In this document: positions 8,660 through 17,801 of the stretch, one piece after another
Layout: each line of letters starts with the position of its first letter
Position numbering within the stretch: position 1 is the stretch's first letter
From: Melioribacter roseus
Lineage (GTDB): Bacteria > Bacteroidota > Ignavibacteria > Ignavibacteriales > Melioribacteraceae
DNA length: 64,000 nt
Assembly (NCBI GenBank): GCA_020722065.1
Contig: DYLK01000003.1
Span: forward strand, 1-64,000
Direction: 5' to 3'
Made by a program: the position numbers and the translations under genes
The notes under the pieces: generated by a model
Told to the model about the DNA's origin: nothing
Databases searched by the model: none
Seen by the model: only the letters and a program-made list of their open reading frames with translations

Positions 8660-9547
8660 ATGAAAACATTCGCACTTACTGGAGCCGCTGGATATATAGC
8701 TCCAAGACATTTTAAAGCAATAAAAGATACAGGCAATGAGCTTGTTGCTATGCTTGATATTCACGAATCAGTTGGAATAATTGATTCTTTTTTCCCAAAT
8801 GCTGCATTTTTTAAGGAATACGAACGTTTTGAACGTCATCTTGAAAAATTAAGAAGAGAAAAAAAAGGAATTGATTATTTATCAATTTGTTCGCCTAATT
8901 TCCTTCACGATTCCCACATTCGCTTGGCTTTGAGAATGGGAGCTGATGCAATTTGCGAAAAACCGCTTGTTCTAAATCCATGGAATCTGGACGCACTACA
9001 AGAAATTGAGAAAGAAACTGGTAGAAAAATTTATAATATACTTCAACTTCGACTACACGATTCCGTTTTGGCATTGAAACGAAAAGTTGAGAAGAGTACA
9101 ACTCGACATAAAATTTCTCTGCATTACATTACTTCGCGAGGAATTTGGTATGATTTTTCGTGGAAAGGTGATATTTCAAAATCTGGTGGAATTGCAACAA
9201 ATATTGGTGTTCATTTCTTCGATATGTTAATTTTTCTATTTGGCAAAGTTCAGAAATCAAAATTGATTCTATCTGAAAAAAGAAAAATGAAAGGTGAACT
9301 TGAGCTTGAAAATGCCGATGTAGAATGGTTTTTGTCCATTGATTATTCTGATATTCCAGAAAAAGAGAAATTGGAAGGAAAACGAACTTTTCGCTCAATT
9401 TTAATTGATGGAGAGGAATTTGAATTTTCAGAAGGATTTACAGATTTACACACAAAAGTTTATCAAGATATTCTAAACGGGGGTGGTTTTGGACTTGATG
9501 AGACAAGGGCAGCAATTGAATTAGTTCATTCTTTGAGAAATCTATAA
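8660..9547 (+). CDS. Gfo/Idh/MocA-family oxidoreductase, WbpB/WlbA-like
   Basis: NAD-dependent sugar dehydrogenase of 295 residues. The N-terminal Rossmann region has GAAGYIAPRHF (8-18), unusually close to WbpB/WlbA enzymes. The Gfo/Idh catalytic lysine is K101 in CEKPLVL, and GGIATNIGVHFFDML (176-190) holds the active-site His H185. WbpB oxidises C3 of UDP-GlcNAcA to the 3-keto sugar, recycling NADH through 2-oxoglutarate, and hands it to the WbpE aminotransferase. The gene follows the WbpA-like gene after a 197-base gap. It ends 100 bases before the convergent sensor gene, with a structured inverted repeat between them. Confidence 0.85.
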   Translation: MKTFALTGAAGYIAPRHFKAIKDTGNELVAMLDIHESVGIIDSFFPNAAFFKEYERFERHLEKLRREKKGIDYLSICSPNFLHDSHIRLALRMGADAICEKPLVLNPWNLDALQEIEKETGRKIYNILQLRLHDSVLALKRKVEKSTTRHKISLHYITSRGIWYDFSWKGDISKSGGIATNIGVHFFDMLIFLFGKVQKSKLILSEKRKMKGELELENADVEWFLSIDYSDIPEKEKLEGKRTFRSILIDGEEFEFSEGFTDLHTKVYQDILNGGGFGLDETRAAIELVHSLRNL

Positions 9548-9562
9548 ATAGCAAAAATATTG

Positions 9563-9634
9563 ATTTTAGGTAGAATCTAATGAATTGAAAATAAACTCGT
9601 TTTCGAGATAATTACTTACTAAGTTCTACCTAAA
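9563..9634. terminator. 12-bp perfect inverted repeat between convergent genes
   Basis: TTTTAGGTAGAA (9563-9574) and TTCTACCTAAAA (9623-9634) are perfect reverse complements. A smaller stem, CTCG-tttt-CGAG (9595-9606), is nested in the 48-base loop. The site lies between the plus-strand WbpB-like gene and the minus-strand sensor gene, where a bidirectional terminator is expected. There is no long T-run, so the mechanism is uncertain. Confidence 0.45.
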
Positions 9635-9647
9635 ACTGCTAACCGTT

Positions 9648-12005
9648 TTATTTCAATTGAGCGTAATATTTAATCTTTTCGATAAATTCTTTACTATCGA
9701 TTGGTTTTGGAATGTAATCCGTTGCACCAGCATCTAAACATTTTTCACGATCGCCTTTCATTGCAAATGCAGTTAATGAAATAATTGGGATGTCTTTGTA
9801 ATATTGAATTTTTCTAATTCTATCAATTGCTTCGAATCCATTCATAATTGGCATTTGCATATCCATTAAAATTATATCGAATTTCTCTTTTTCAGCTAAT
9901 TTTAACGCTTCTTCGCCATTTTCAACTATTGCAATATTTTCAAATCCGTTTTTCTTTAATAATCTAGTAACAATTATTTGAGAATGTTTGTAATCTTCTG
10001 CAAAAAGTATTTTTATTGCTTCATCGTTTGTTTCTTCAACTACTTCTTCAACAGTCTTTGGCTCTTCGTAACGATGTATCATTGATTTTATCGTTTCAGC
10101 TAAATCTTCAATATTTGTGCTTTTTTTGCTGAGTAATTCATCAAATAAGCCTTCAACTTCGCGTAAATCATCCCCAAAATTTTCCTTCCCAGTGTAAATG
10201 ATTATTGGTAGATTCTTAAATTTTTCTATTGATTTAACCATTTTTATCAATTCAAATCCATTTGGGTGAGGCATATCTAAATCAAAAATTGCTAAATCAA
10301 TATCTTTATCCATAATTAAATCTATAACTCGAGATGAAATATGCTCTGCAAGTGGTTTAAACCCCGCAGTGGAAATTGCTTGTGAAACAAGATTTAATGT
10401 TGGAACGTCATCATCAACACATAAAATTGTAGAATTTTTTCGCAACTTATAACTTTGTAAAACTTCGACTAAGTGATTATAATTTATAGGTTTAGAGAAA
10501 TATTCCATCGCTCCCATCATAAATGCTTTTTGCTCTTCAACTTCTACCGAGCAAACAATTACGGGAACATTTTTCATATTTGGGTGATTATTGATTTTCC
10601 GTAGTAATTCCATTCCATTTATTTCGGGTAATTCAATATCAAGAATTACAGCCAGAAATTTTTTAGCATTTAACATTTGGAAGGTTTTTTCTTCATTATT
10701 CACAATTGTTGGCTCATATCCCCATTTAATTAAATAATTTGTAAGCAATTTTGATGTAGCGTAATCATCTTCAATTACTAAAATTGAATTCAAATCGGGA
10801 GATGCCATCGGAAGCATTTCCAATTGCGATTTAACTTTCGATTCAAATTGCGGTTGTATAGTAATTAGGAAGGAATTCCCATTTACAGAATTTTCTGAAA
10901 AAATTAATTTACCTCCAATTGAGCTAATTAATTTGGCAACGTAAAACAGAGAAAGTCCTGAAATTAAGGAAGTTTTTTCTAATAAATTTTGTATTCCAAA
11001 AGGTTGTAAAATCTGATTTGTGAAATTTGCAAAAGCCGCATTTGATTTATCTGAAATTTTCAATTCTATCAGATTATTCGAGGAAAAACTTCCTTCAATC
11101 GTAATTGTTCCAATTTTAATGATTTTAGCAAGAATTGTTAAAAATAAATTAATTGCAGATTGCAGTTTTGCTGCATCAACGGAGATTTTATCGGGAATTG
11201 TATCATCTAAAATCAAGCGAAAACTTACATTCGAGTTGTGCAATTTGGAATTTAGTATATCGATAGTTTCTTTCAATAATTTTTTTATTTCGACATCGGT
11301 TTGCTTTATCTGAATTTCTTGATTATAAATTTTAATTAATTCTGAAAAATCATTGACGGTTGCAAGTAATTTGTGGGAATTTTCTTTTATTGTTGATAAA
11401 TATGAAAAAGATGTTGGCGAAAGACTTTCTCCATCGATAATTGAAGTTGAACCAACAATCGAATTTGAAAGAGTACGAATTTCATTAGTTGTTTCATTTA
11501 ATAAAGCAAAAATTGTTTTTTCACTTGAAACAATGCCGTTTCGAGAATCTAACCAAATTTGGATAATGTTTTTTAGAAATTTCCCAAGTGATTTTATCGA
11601 TTCAACGTCATTCGGTAGAAAATCATTCCTTTGAGCTATTTTAACAAAAATTGTGGTATCAATATTTGCACGGAATGTTAGACTTATTTCACTACTAGCA
11701 ATATCACTAATTAGAATATTGCAATTATCGCTTTTATGTACAAAAAATTCATCAGTATTAGAAAAACCAGCACAATCATCGAGATTATATTTTTCGAATA
11801 ATTGAAATGATTTTTTAACATTTGTAGAATTTCCTAATAAAAGGGCAGATTTATTTTCTAACTTGAAAACCGCAATTGCATAAACCTCAAATTCAGATAC
11901 GATATAATTTGAAATATCGTTTAAGAAAGAATCTCTTCCCGATTTTGCTAAATTTAGCATTGTGTTAATCTGCAACAACGAACTTAATTTTGAACCTTGT
12001 ATCAT
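9648..12005 (-). CDS. Degenerate histidine kinase with three receiver domains
   Basis: Cytoplasmic signalling protein of 785 residues. Residues 1-155 look like a GAF-type sensor. Residues 163-387 follow the layout of a HisKA-HATPase core, but the key residues are missing: the H-box reads ETTNEIRTLSN with N174 where the phospho-accepting His belongs, the N-box reads NLFLTILAK, and the glycine-rich ATP loop reads ISDKSNAAF. Three receivers follow (about 408-520, 526-643 and 665-785) with intact phospho-acceptor aspartates D456 (ILDIELP), D575 (IFDLDMP) and D715 (LMDMQMP). It probably receives phosphate from other kinases or acts as a scaffold. It is a single minus-strand gene next to surface-glycan genes, and nothing shows its target. 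Confidence 0.82.
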   Translation of the reverse strand: MIQGSKLSSLLQINTMLNLAKSGRDSFLNDISNYIVSEFEVYAIAVFKLENKSALLLGNSTNVKKSFQLFEKYNLDDCAGFSNTDEFFVHKSDNCNILISDIASSEISLTFRANIDTTIFVKIAQRNDFLPNDVESIKSLGKFLKNIIQIWLDSRNGIVSSEKTIFALLNETTNEIRTLSNSIVGSTSIIDGESLSPTSFSYLSTIKENSHKLLATVNDFSELIKIYNQEIQIKQTDVEIKKLLKETIDILNSKLHNSNVSFRLILDDTIPDKISVDAAKLQSAINLFLTILAKIIKIGTITIEGSFSSNNLIELKISDKSNAAFANFTNQILQPFGIQNLLEKTSLISGLSLFYVAKLISSIGGKLIFSENSVNGNSFLITIQPQFESKVKSQLEMLPMASPDLNSILVIEDDYATSKLLTNYLIKWGYEPTIVNNEEKTFQMLNAKKFLAVILDIELPEINGMELLRKINNHPNMKNVPVIVCSVEVEEQKAFMMGAMEYFSKPINYNHLVEVLQSYKLRKNSTILCVDDDVPTLNLVSQAISTAGFKPLAEHISSRVIDLIMDKDIDLAIFDLDMPHPNGFELIKMVKSIEKFKNLPIIIYTGKENFGDDLREVEGLFDELLSKKSTNIEDLAETIKSMIHRYEEPKTVEEVVEETNDEAIKILFAEDYKHSQIIVTRLLKKNGFENIAIVENGEEALKLAEKEKFDIILMDMQMPIMNGFEAIDRIRKIQYYKDIPIISLTAFAMKGDREKCLDAGATDYIPKPIDSKEFIEKIKYYAQLK

Positions 12006-12240
12006 TTTCGTCCTATTACCAAAATCATAATTTTAATTTGAAATATACTTATTAATTTTTGTATGTAAAAGATGTATTATTTTGAAAATGTAATGTGGTA
12101 ACAATGGTACTATCGGAAACAATCTTTTATGATTTTATTTGTTTCACTTAAAAATGAAATAAAAACTTCATAAAAAGTTAAAAATGGAAAAAATATATTG
12201 CTTAAATGAGAGTAAAACTATATTTTTACAACTCTTTTTT

Positions 12241-12325
12241 GCGAGAGTGGCGAAATTGGCAGACGCGCTAGACTTAGGATCTAGTATCGAAAGATGTGTG
12301 GGTTCGACTCCCTCCTCTCGTACCA
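12241..12325 (+). tRNA. tRNA-Leu (anticodon TAG)
   Basis: An 85-base cloverleaf with encoded CCA. The acceptor stem GCGAGAG pairs with CTCTCGT (G1-T72 wobble), the anticodon stem CTAGA/TCTAG encloses the loop CTTAGGA with anticodon TAG, and the T arm contains GGTTCGACTCC. The extended variable arm around TATCGAAAGATG is typical of class II tRNAs such as Leu. It lies 40 bases upstream of the trigger factor gene. Confidence 0.95.
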
Positions 12326-12365
12326 TTTATTTTCAAATCAATTCTAATTTATTCAAGAGGTTATA

Positions 12366-13655
12366 TTGAATATCACTATAAATCAATTATCGGAAAATTT
12401 AAGGGAAATAACTGTACTACTAAATGCAGAAGAAGTAAAACCAGAAATTGAGGAAATATTCAAAAAGGAAAGTCAGAAATTACAAATTCCAGGTTTCAGA
12501 AAAGGTAAAGCTCCAATGTCAATGGTAAAAAAATTATACGGAGAAACCATTGAATACAGGGCAACAGAGAAGATTTCAGAAAAGAAATTTTGGGAAGCAG
12601 TTGAATCAGAAAAAATAAATCCAGTTAGCATACCAAAACTTACAGACATTGATTATTCAGCTGAAAAAGGTTTAACGTTTAAAGCTGAATTTGAAGTTAT
12701 TCCAAATATTGAACCAAAAGAATATAAAAATCTTGATTTCCAAAAAGTGATTTTTGAAGTAACTGACGAAATGTTAGAAAAAGAATTTACTGAAATGTTA
12801 AAGAAAAAAGCAACTTATGAAGATGCTGATATAATAGATTCAACTAATTATGTTATTGAAGTAGAAATTAAACGAATTGACGAACATGCAAGTGAATCAG
12901 AACATGAGAATTCGCAACCGATGAAAATTGACCTTTCTTCAAATGTAAATCCAGAAATTGTAACAAATTCAAATGGGAAAAAAGTTGGTGATGTTTTTGA
13001 ATTTTCATTTGTGGATGAACACAAACACGGTGAAGAAGTTCATAAAGTTGAATATAAATATGAAAATAAAATCAAATCTATAAAAAAAATAGTTCTGCCA
13101 GTACTTACTGATGAATTCATTAAAGAAGAGACAAAAGACAAATATTCTTCAGTTGACGAATACAAAAAATTCTTGAAAGATACTTACGAGCATTATAATA
13201 AATCCCAATCAGAAGAGATCTTGCTTAATTCAATATTATCTAAAATTTCTGAAAATAACCCATTTGAAGTCCCACAAGGTTATATTGATATTATGTATAA
13301 ACGTTTGAATGATTATGAAAAAGAAAATGCAAAGAGAAATAAAAAACATTATGACGAACAATTGAGCAAAGAGCAAATGATGAAAAAATCAGAATGGACA
13401 GCTCGTTGGCAAATTTTAATGGAAGCAATTGCTAAAAAAGAGAATATTACCGTTACTGACGAAGATTTTGCAAAACTTGCAGAAAAAGAAGCTCCATTAA
13501 TTGGACTTTCTGTTGATAAGTTAATCCAATATTACAAAGATTCAGGCCGTGAAAATGTTCTTTTGGAAGACAAAGTGATTGAATTTTTACAAGATAACAA
13601 TAATATTAAAGAAGTTACACCTGAAGAATATGAAAAATCCAATAAATTAGATTAG
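12366..13655 (+). CDS. tig: Trigger factor (ribosome-associated chaperone)
   Basis: Protein of 429 residues that binds the ribosome exit tunnel and shields nascent chains. The N-terminal domain has the ribosome-binding signature GFRKGKAP (about 40-47). A PPIase-like domain follows (about 150-245), with an insertion containing a His/Glu-rich stretch (EHASESEHEN), and the rest is the helical C-terminal substrate-binding domain. The start is TTG, since no ATG fits the conserved N-terminus MNITINQLSENL, and an AAGAGG ribosome-binding site precedes it. clpP follows by 15 bases, the conserved tig-clpP order, although clpX is not next. Confidence 0.95.
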   Translation: MNITINQLSENLREITVLLNAEEVKPEIEEIFKKESQKLQIPGFRKGKAPMSMVKKLYGETIEYRATEKISEKKFWEAVESEKINPVSIPKLTDIDYSAEKGLTFKAEFEVIPNIEPKEYKNLDFQKVIFEVTDEMLEKEFTEMLKKKATYEDADIIDSTNYVIEVEIKRIDEHASESEHENSQPMKIDLSSNVNPEIVTNSNGKKVGDVFEFSFVDEHKHGEEVHKVEYKYENKIKSIKKIVLPVLTDEFIKEETKDKYSSVDEYKKFLKDTYEHYNKSQSEEILLNSILSKISENNPFEVPQGYIDIMYKRLNDYEKENAKRNKKHYDEQLSKEQMMKKSEWTARWQILMEAIAKKENITVTDEDFAKLAEKEAPLIGLSVDKLIQYYKDSGRENVLLEDKVIEFLQDNNNIKEVTPEEYEKSNKLD

Positions 13656-13670
13656 TAGAGAAGGTTAAAA

Positions 13671-14282
13671 ATGGAAATACAGAATAATTATTTGGTTCCT
13701 TACGTTATTGAACAAACTGGAAAAGGTGAACGCGGGATGGATATTTATTCCCGTTTACTACGTGAAAGAATCATTTTCCTTGGAACTGCGGTTGATGATC
13801 ATGTGGCAAGTTTAATAATTGCTCAACTTTTATTTTTAGAAGCTGAAGACCCAGAAAAAGATATCAATCTTTATATCAATTCACCTGGTGGTTCTGTTTC
13901 TGCTGGACTTGCAATTTATGATACTATGCAATATATAAAACCAGATGTTGCAACAATTTGCGTTGGATTGGCTGCAAGTATGGGTGCAGTTTTACTTGCT
14001 GGTGGTTCTTCAAATAAACGTTCTTCTTTGCCAAATTCAAAAATTATGATTCATCAACCTTGGGTTGGTGGATTGCAAGGACAAACTACTGATATTGAAA
14101 TTCACGCACGTGAAATGGTAAAATCCCGCGATAAATTATATTCAATTCTTGCTTATCACACTGGCAAACAACTTTCAGAAATTGCAAAAGATTGCGAACG
14201 AGATTACTATTTAACTGCTGATGAAGCAAAAGAGTACAAATTAATTGACTCAGTTTTAGATTCAAGAAAAAATAAGAAATAA
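13671..14282 (+). CDS. clpP: ATP-dependent Clp protease proteolytic subunit
   Basis: Serine protease of 203 residues that forms the double-heptamer chamber degrading proteins unfolded by ClpX or ClpA/C. The fold markers are [20 protein letters not shown] (68-87), the catalytic Ser S103 in GLAASMGA and His H128 in MIHQPWVGG. The catalytic Asp lies in the CERD segment (175-178). The N-terminus [21 protein letters not shown] is normal for a ClpP with a short propeptide. The gene pairs with tig upstream, and a hairpin terminator follows. Confidence 0.96.
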   Translation: MEIQNNYLVPYVIEQTGKGERGMDIYSRLLRERIIFLGTAVDDHVASLIIAQLLFLEAEDPEKDINLYINSPGGSVSAGLAIYDTMQYIKPDVATICVGLAASMGAVLLAGGSSNKRSSLPNSKIMIHQPWVGGLQGQTTDIEIHAREMVKSRDKLYSILAYHTGKQLSEIAKDCERDYYLTADEAKEYKLIDSVLDSRKNKK

Positions 14283-14299
14283 GAATTAAGAAAGCTCCC

Positions 14300-14350
14300 A
14301 AAAGCTGTTTCAGAAGTTTATTCCTTTTTTGCTTTTGAAACAGCTTTTTT
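14300..14350 (+). terminator. Intrinsic terminator after clpP
   Basis: AAAAGCTGTTTC (14300-14311) pairs perfectly with GAAACAGCTTTT (14337-14348) and runs into further T residues. The 25-base loop is long, but the 12-bp stem and T-tract fit an intrinsic terminator for the tig-clpP transcript. Confidence 0.75.
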
Positions 14351-14386
14351 ATTTTCCACACAAAGATTAAGCCCTTTTTAGAAGAT

Positions 14387-14417
14387 TTTACAAAAAGATA
14401 TTCCCGTCTTTTGTAAA
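14387..14417 (+). promoter_or_regulatory. Hairpin directly upstream of a start codon
   Basis: TTTACAAAAAGA (14387-14398) is the reverse complement of TCTTTTGTAAA (14407-14417) apart from one extra A, and ends 8 bases before the ATG at 14426. The overlapping TAAATTTG (14414-14421) resembles the Bacteroidota -7 element. It could be an operator, a second terminator or an mRNA leader hairpin. I cannot tell which. Confidence 0.3.
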
Positions 14418-14425
14418 TTTGAGCT

Positions 14426-16348
14426 ATGAAAAATCGTTTATTAAAACTAATTCTACTTTTTGTTGCTGTTTCGTTAATTTCAGGCTATTTTACTTATAGA
14501 GAAATTCAACAGGAAAGCACTATTCTTGCAGATTCCCTAACTACAAACCTTCATTATCGACAAAATCAATCAAATTCTAATTTTAATTATTCAATTTTTG
14601 CTGAGATTGATTCAACTTCGAATCTGAAAGCAAAGTGTATTTTCCGATTTATTAATAATGAGAAATTGAAGAAAATTAGTTTTTTGCTTCCAATGAATGG
14701 TTTAAAGAGCAATTCGACACATTTTGCAATTGATAAACAACTTTCAGCTGCTGAAATGACATTTATAAACATTCACAAAATTTCTATAAACGGAATTTCT
14801 GCCAAATATCATTATTTGATTGATTCTAATTTGGTGTATTTTGATAGTACTGTAATTGAACTTAACAATAATTCACTTTCAGATACTTTGAATGTGGAAT
14901 TTACTTATTCAATAAAATTACCATTTGCGAAATATTTTATTGGGAAAGCGAGTGATTTAGATTTTCTTGTCCTAAAAAATTGGTATCCGATTTACATTAG
15001 AAATTCACACAGACAAAAATATTTTACGCAATTTGCTTCTTTAGATTTGTACAATTCAAATTTTTCTGCTCAAATAAAATATCCGTCCTCTTTAATTCCA
15101 ATTACTTCGGCAAAAGTGATAAGTGATAAAAAAGGGGGAATTATAGTTAATCAGAATAATTCACACGAATTATTGCTTTTTTTTGCTGAAAAAGAGGAAT
15201 TCCAATTTTCACAATCAGAAATTAAGAATCGAGAAATAAAATTTTATTATCAGAAAAAAGATGAGAATTATCTTGAAAGAATTTCAACTGCAATAGAAAA
15301 AACAATTGGATTTTATGATTCTCTTGGATTAACTTTGCCGAATAAACTAACTTTTGTTTCGTTACCGAGGACAATTTCAGAGAATTTCTCTTCTAAATCG
15401 CTTATTGGATTTCATATTCCATTATTTTCCCCAATTTTTACCAAAGAACCCGAATTCCAAATTATCACTGAACTTTCTAAGCAGATTTTCAGAGAGCAAT
15501 TCTCGATCAATGAAAATTACGATAAATGGTTAATTTCTGGTTTGAGTGAATATTATTCCAACCGAATATTTTCAAATTATTACGGGAAAATCTCTCAATA
15601 TTTCAATTTGTTTGGTTATTTACCATTAGAAGGTGAAGTTTTCTATTCATATAATGAAATTCCAATAATTTACAGATTTAGGAATTATGAATTTGAACCT
15701 TATTTGAATAATCTAAATGAACTTTACGATGCCAAAAATCGAGTTTCATTAAAGAAATCAGCTTATGAAATTTTTAATAAAGATTCTTTTCGATATCAAA
15801 CAATTATCAAACCTTCTTTGTCGTTAAAAGTTGTTGAAAATTATTTTGGGAAGAAGAAAATTGACTCAATAACTCGCAGTTACTTTATCAATTACAGAAA
15901 CTCAACCGTTTCATCTGATAATTATTTGTATCTTTTCAAAAAGTACATTGGAATTCAATCTGATGTATTTATTGAAAATCTTTATTACATAAATAGCAAT
16001 TTTGACTTTTCAATTCTTGAATTAAACGAAATTAGACCTAATTTTTACAATTTGGTTGTTTCGCGAAATGGAGGCTCGTTTTTGCCAGTTGAAATTAATG
16101 TTTATACTGAAAATGATACTTTGAACTTTTCTTGGAACGGGAATGATGAAATAAAGCATTTCTTTTTTGAGACAAATTACAAGGTTATTGGTGCTGAAAT
16201 TGACCCGATGAAGAAAAATATTCTTGATATTAATATCTCCAATAATTCAATTTCTACATCTAATAATTTTACAACGCCTTTTTCTTTTGCCATACATTGG
16301 TTTTTCTGGGTACAAAATAGTTTAATGTTTTTGGGATTATTGGGATGA
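14426..16348 (+). CDS. Membrane-anchored M1-peptidase-like protein lacking the zinc site
   Basis: A 640-residue protein with an N-terminal membrane anchor or signal (about 5-25) and a hydrophobic C-terminus. The middle follows the M1 aminopeptidase plan, but where HExxH is expected it reads T348-E-L-S-K352, and where WLNEG is expected it reads WLISG (368-372), so all three zinc ligands are replaced. It is therefore probably not a peptidase and may bind peptides or act as a periplasmic partner. Its stop overlaps the start of the next membrane protein by 4 bases, suggesting the two work together. The M1 relationship is my inference from motif positions and spacing. Confidence 0.6.
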   Translation: MKNRLLKLILLFVAVSLISGYFTYREIQQESTILADSLTTNLHYRQNQSNSNFNYSIFAEIDSTSNLKAKCIFRFINNEKLKKISFLLPMNGLKSNSTHFAIDKQLSAAEMTFINIHKISINGISAKYHYLIDSNLVYFDSTVIELNNNSLSDTLNVEFTYSIKLPFAKYFIGKASDLDFLVLKNWYPIYIRNSHRQKYFTQFASLDLYNSNFSAQIKYPSSLIPITSAKVISDKKGGIIVNQNNSHELLLFFAEKEEFQFSQSEIKNREIKFYYQKKDENYLERISTAIEKTIGFYDSLGLTLPNKLTFVSLPRTISENFSSKSLIGFHIPLFSPIFTKEPEFQIITELSKQIFREQFSINENYDKWLISGLSEYYSNRIFSNYYGKISQYFNLFGYLPLEGEVFYSYNEIPIIYRFRNYEFEPYLNNLNELYDAKNRVSLKKSAYEIFNKDSFRYQTIIKPSLSLKVVENYFGKKKIDSITRSYFINYRNSTVSSDNYLYLFKKYIGIQSDVFIENLYYINSNFDFSILELNEIRPNFYNLVVSRNGGSFLPVEINVYTENDTLNFSWNGNDEIKHFFFETNYKVIGAEIDPMKKNILDINISNNSISTSNNFTTPFSFAIHWFFWVQNSLMFLGLLG

Positions 16349-17247
16349 TAAAACGGGAATTGATTGAAAGTTTTAGAAATGTAGTTTACAACTTCAAGTT
16401 TGTGCTGCTTTTTTTTGCCACAAATTTCTTTATTGCATTAACTTTAAGCATCCAAGTATTTCAGACTTTGTGGGAAAATCTTTCAAAATCTCTAATTAGC
16501 CAACAAATGGTTACAAATTCCGATTTTTTATGGTATTTACAATTTAGGAATTTATATTCAACACAACTTGATAAACTTCCAACTACCATAATTGTTGCAG
16601 CAATTCTGTATATAATGATTCAAACATTTTTTTCTGGTGGATTGCTTACAATTTTCAACAACATAAAGAAAAATGACATAATAGATTTTTTCTACGGTGG
16701 CGTTAAATACTGGTATAGATTTATAAAAGTAACAATTATTGCAATTATTTTAATTGCGATAGCATTTGTGATTAACGATTTACTTGGTGATTTAATTACG
16801 TGGGCATACAGTAAAACTGATTATGTTTTAGGCGATTTCATTTTACGTTCTGCTCGATATACAATTTTAATCTTTCTAATTGGAACAGTTGTAATTATTT
16901 CGGATTATACAAAAGTTGATATTTTATTCCGTGATGAAAATTCAATTTGGGAATCGTTAAAAAGAGTTGTGGTTTTCCTAAAAAGAAATTTCTTAGTAGT
17001 TTTCCTTGTTTTTTTTGTGCTTTCGTTAATTAGCATCGGAATTGCAATTTTATACAATATTGTCGGGAATTACATTTCAAGAAAGCCATATATTTATATA
17101 ATTATTACATTTACAGTGCAGCAAATCTTAATTATCTTTCGCTTTGGAATTAAAATGTTATTTGCTTCAACTGAATTAAATATTTACAAAGCATTAATAA
17201 TTGAACCAATTCGAGTTCGATTTAATGAAGAAACAAAAATGGAGTAA
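16345..17247 (+). CDS. Hypothetical multi-pass membrane protein
   Basis: A 300-residue protein with about five or six hydrophobic segments (near residues 17-40, 80-105, 130-150, 172-195, 222-245 and 250-270). I recognise no enzyme motif. It overlaps the preceding M1-like gene by 4 bases (ATGA) and is followed 2 bases after its stop by def, so it may be transcribed with both. The pairing with a membrane-anchored peptidase-like protein suggests a shared envelope role. The family is unknown to me. Confidence 0.65.
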   Translation: MIKRELIESFRNVVYNFKFVLLFFATNFFIALTLSIQVFQTLWENLSKSLISQQMVTNSDFLWYLQFRNLYSTQLDKLPTTIIVAAILYIMIQTFFSGGLLTIFNNIKKNDIIDFFYGGVKYWYRFIKVTIIAIILIAIAFVINDLLGDLITWAYSKTDYVLGDFILRSARYTILIFLIGTVVIISDYTKVDILFRDENSIWESLKRVVVFLKRNFLVVFLVFFVLSLISIGIAILYNIVGNYISRKPYIYIIITFTVQQILIIFRFGIKMLFASTELNIYKALIIEPIRVRFNEETKME

Positions 17248-17249
17248 AA

Positions 17250-17801
17250 ATGCCAATTTTACCAATTACAGTTTATGGTGATTCAATACTTAGAAAAAAG
17301 GTTGCCCCAATTACACAAATTGATGATAATCTAATTTCAACTATTCGTGATATGTTTAATACAATGAGAAATGCTTATGGCATCGGATTAGCTGCAAATC
17401 AAGTAAATCTTAATAAACAAATATTTGTAATCGATATTAGCGAAATTGAATCTTATTCGCACATTAAACCAGTTGTAATGATAAATCCCAAAATTTTACT
17501 TTATTCTGATGAAAGAGTTGTTATGAATGAAGGTTGTTTATCGTTACCAAATTTGCGAGCTGACGTAGAAAGATCAAAAATGATAAAAGTACAATATCTT
17601 GATGCAGACGAAAATATTCAGGAAATTGAAGCAGATGGATTATTTGCTCGAGTAATTCTTCATGAATATGATCATTTAATTGGGAAAATGATTCCAGATA
17701 GAGTTTGTAAACCTGTTCGCGACAAACTTAAGAAAGAACTTCTTTTGATAAAAAATCGCGAAGTTGATGTTGATTACCCAATAACTGAAAAGAAAATTTA
17801 A
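17250..17801 (+). CDS. def: Peptide deformylase
   Basis: A metalloenzyme of 183 residues that removes the formyl group from the N-terminal methionine of new proteins. All three family motifs are intact: GIGLAANQ (44-51), EGCLS (94-98, with metal ligand C96) and HEYDH (138-142, with ligands H138 and H142 and catalytic E139). It overlaps fmt by one base (TAATG), the classic def-fmt pairing that couples deformylation with formylation of initiator tRNA. Confidence 0.97.
   Translation: MPILPITVYGDSILRKKVAPITQIDDNLISTIRDMFNTMRNAYGIGLAANQVNLNKQIFVIDISEIESYSHIKPVVMINPKILLYSDERVVMNEGCLSLPNLRADVERSKMIKVQYLDADENIQEIEADGLFARVILHEYDHLIGKMIPDRVCKPVRDKLKKELLLIKNREVDVDYPITEKKI

Noticed and set aside
12184-12369. 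61-codon open frame
   Set aside because: It runs straight through the tRNA-Leu gene and has no homology pattern, so it is a chance frame.
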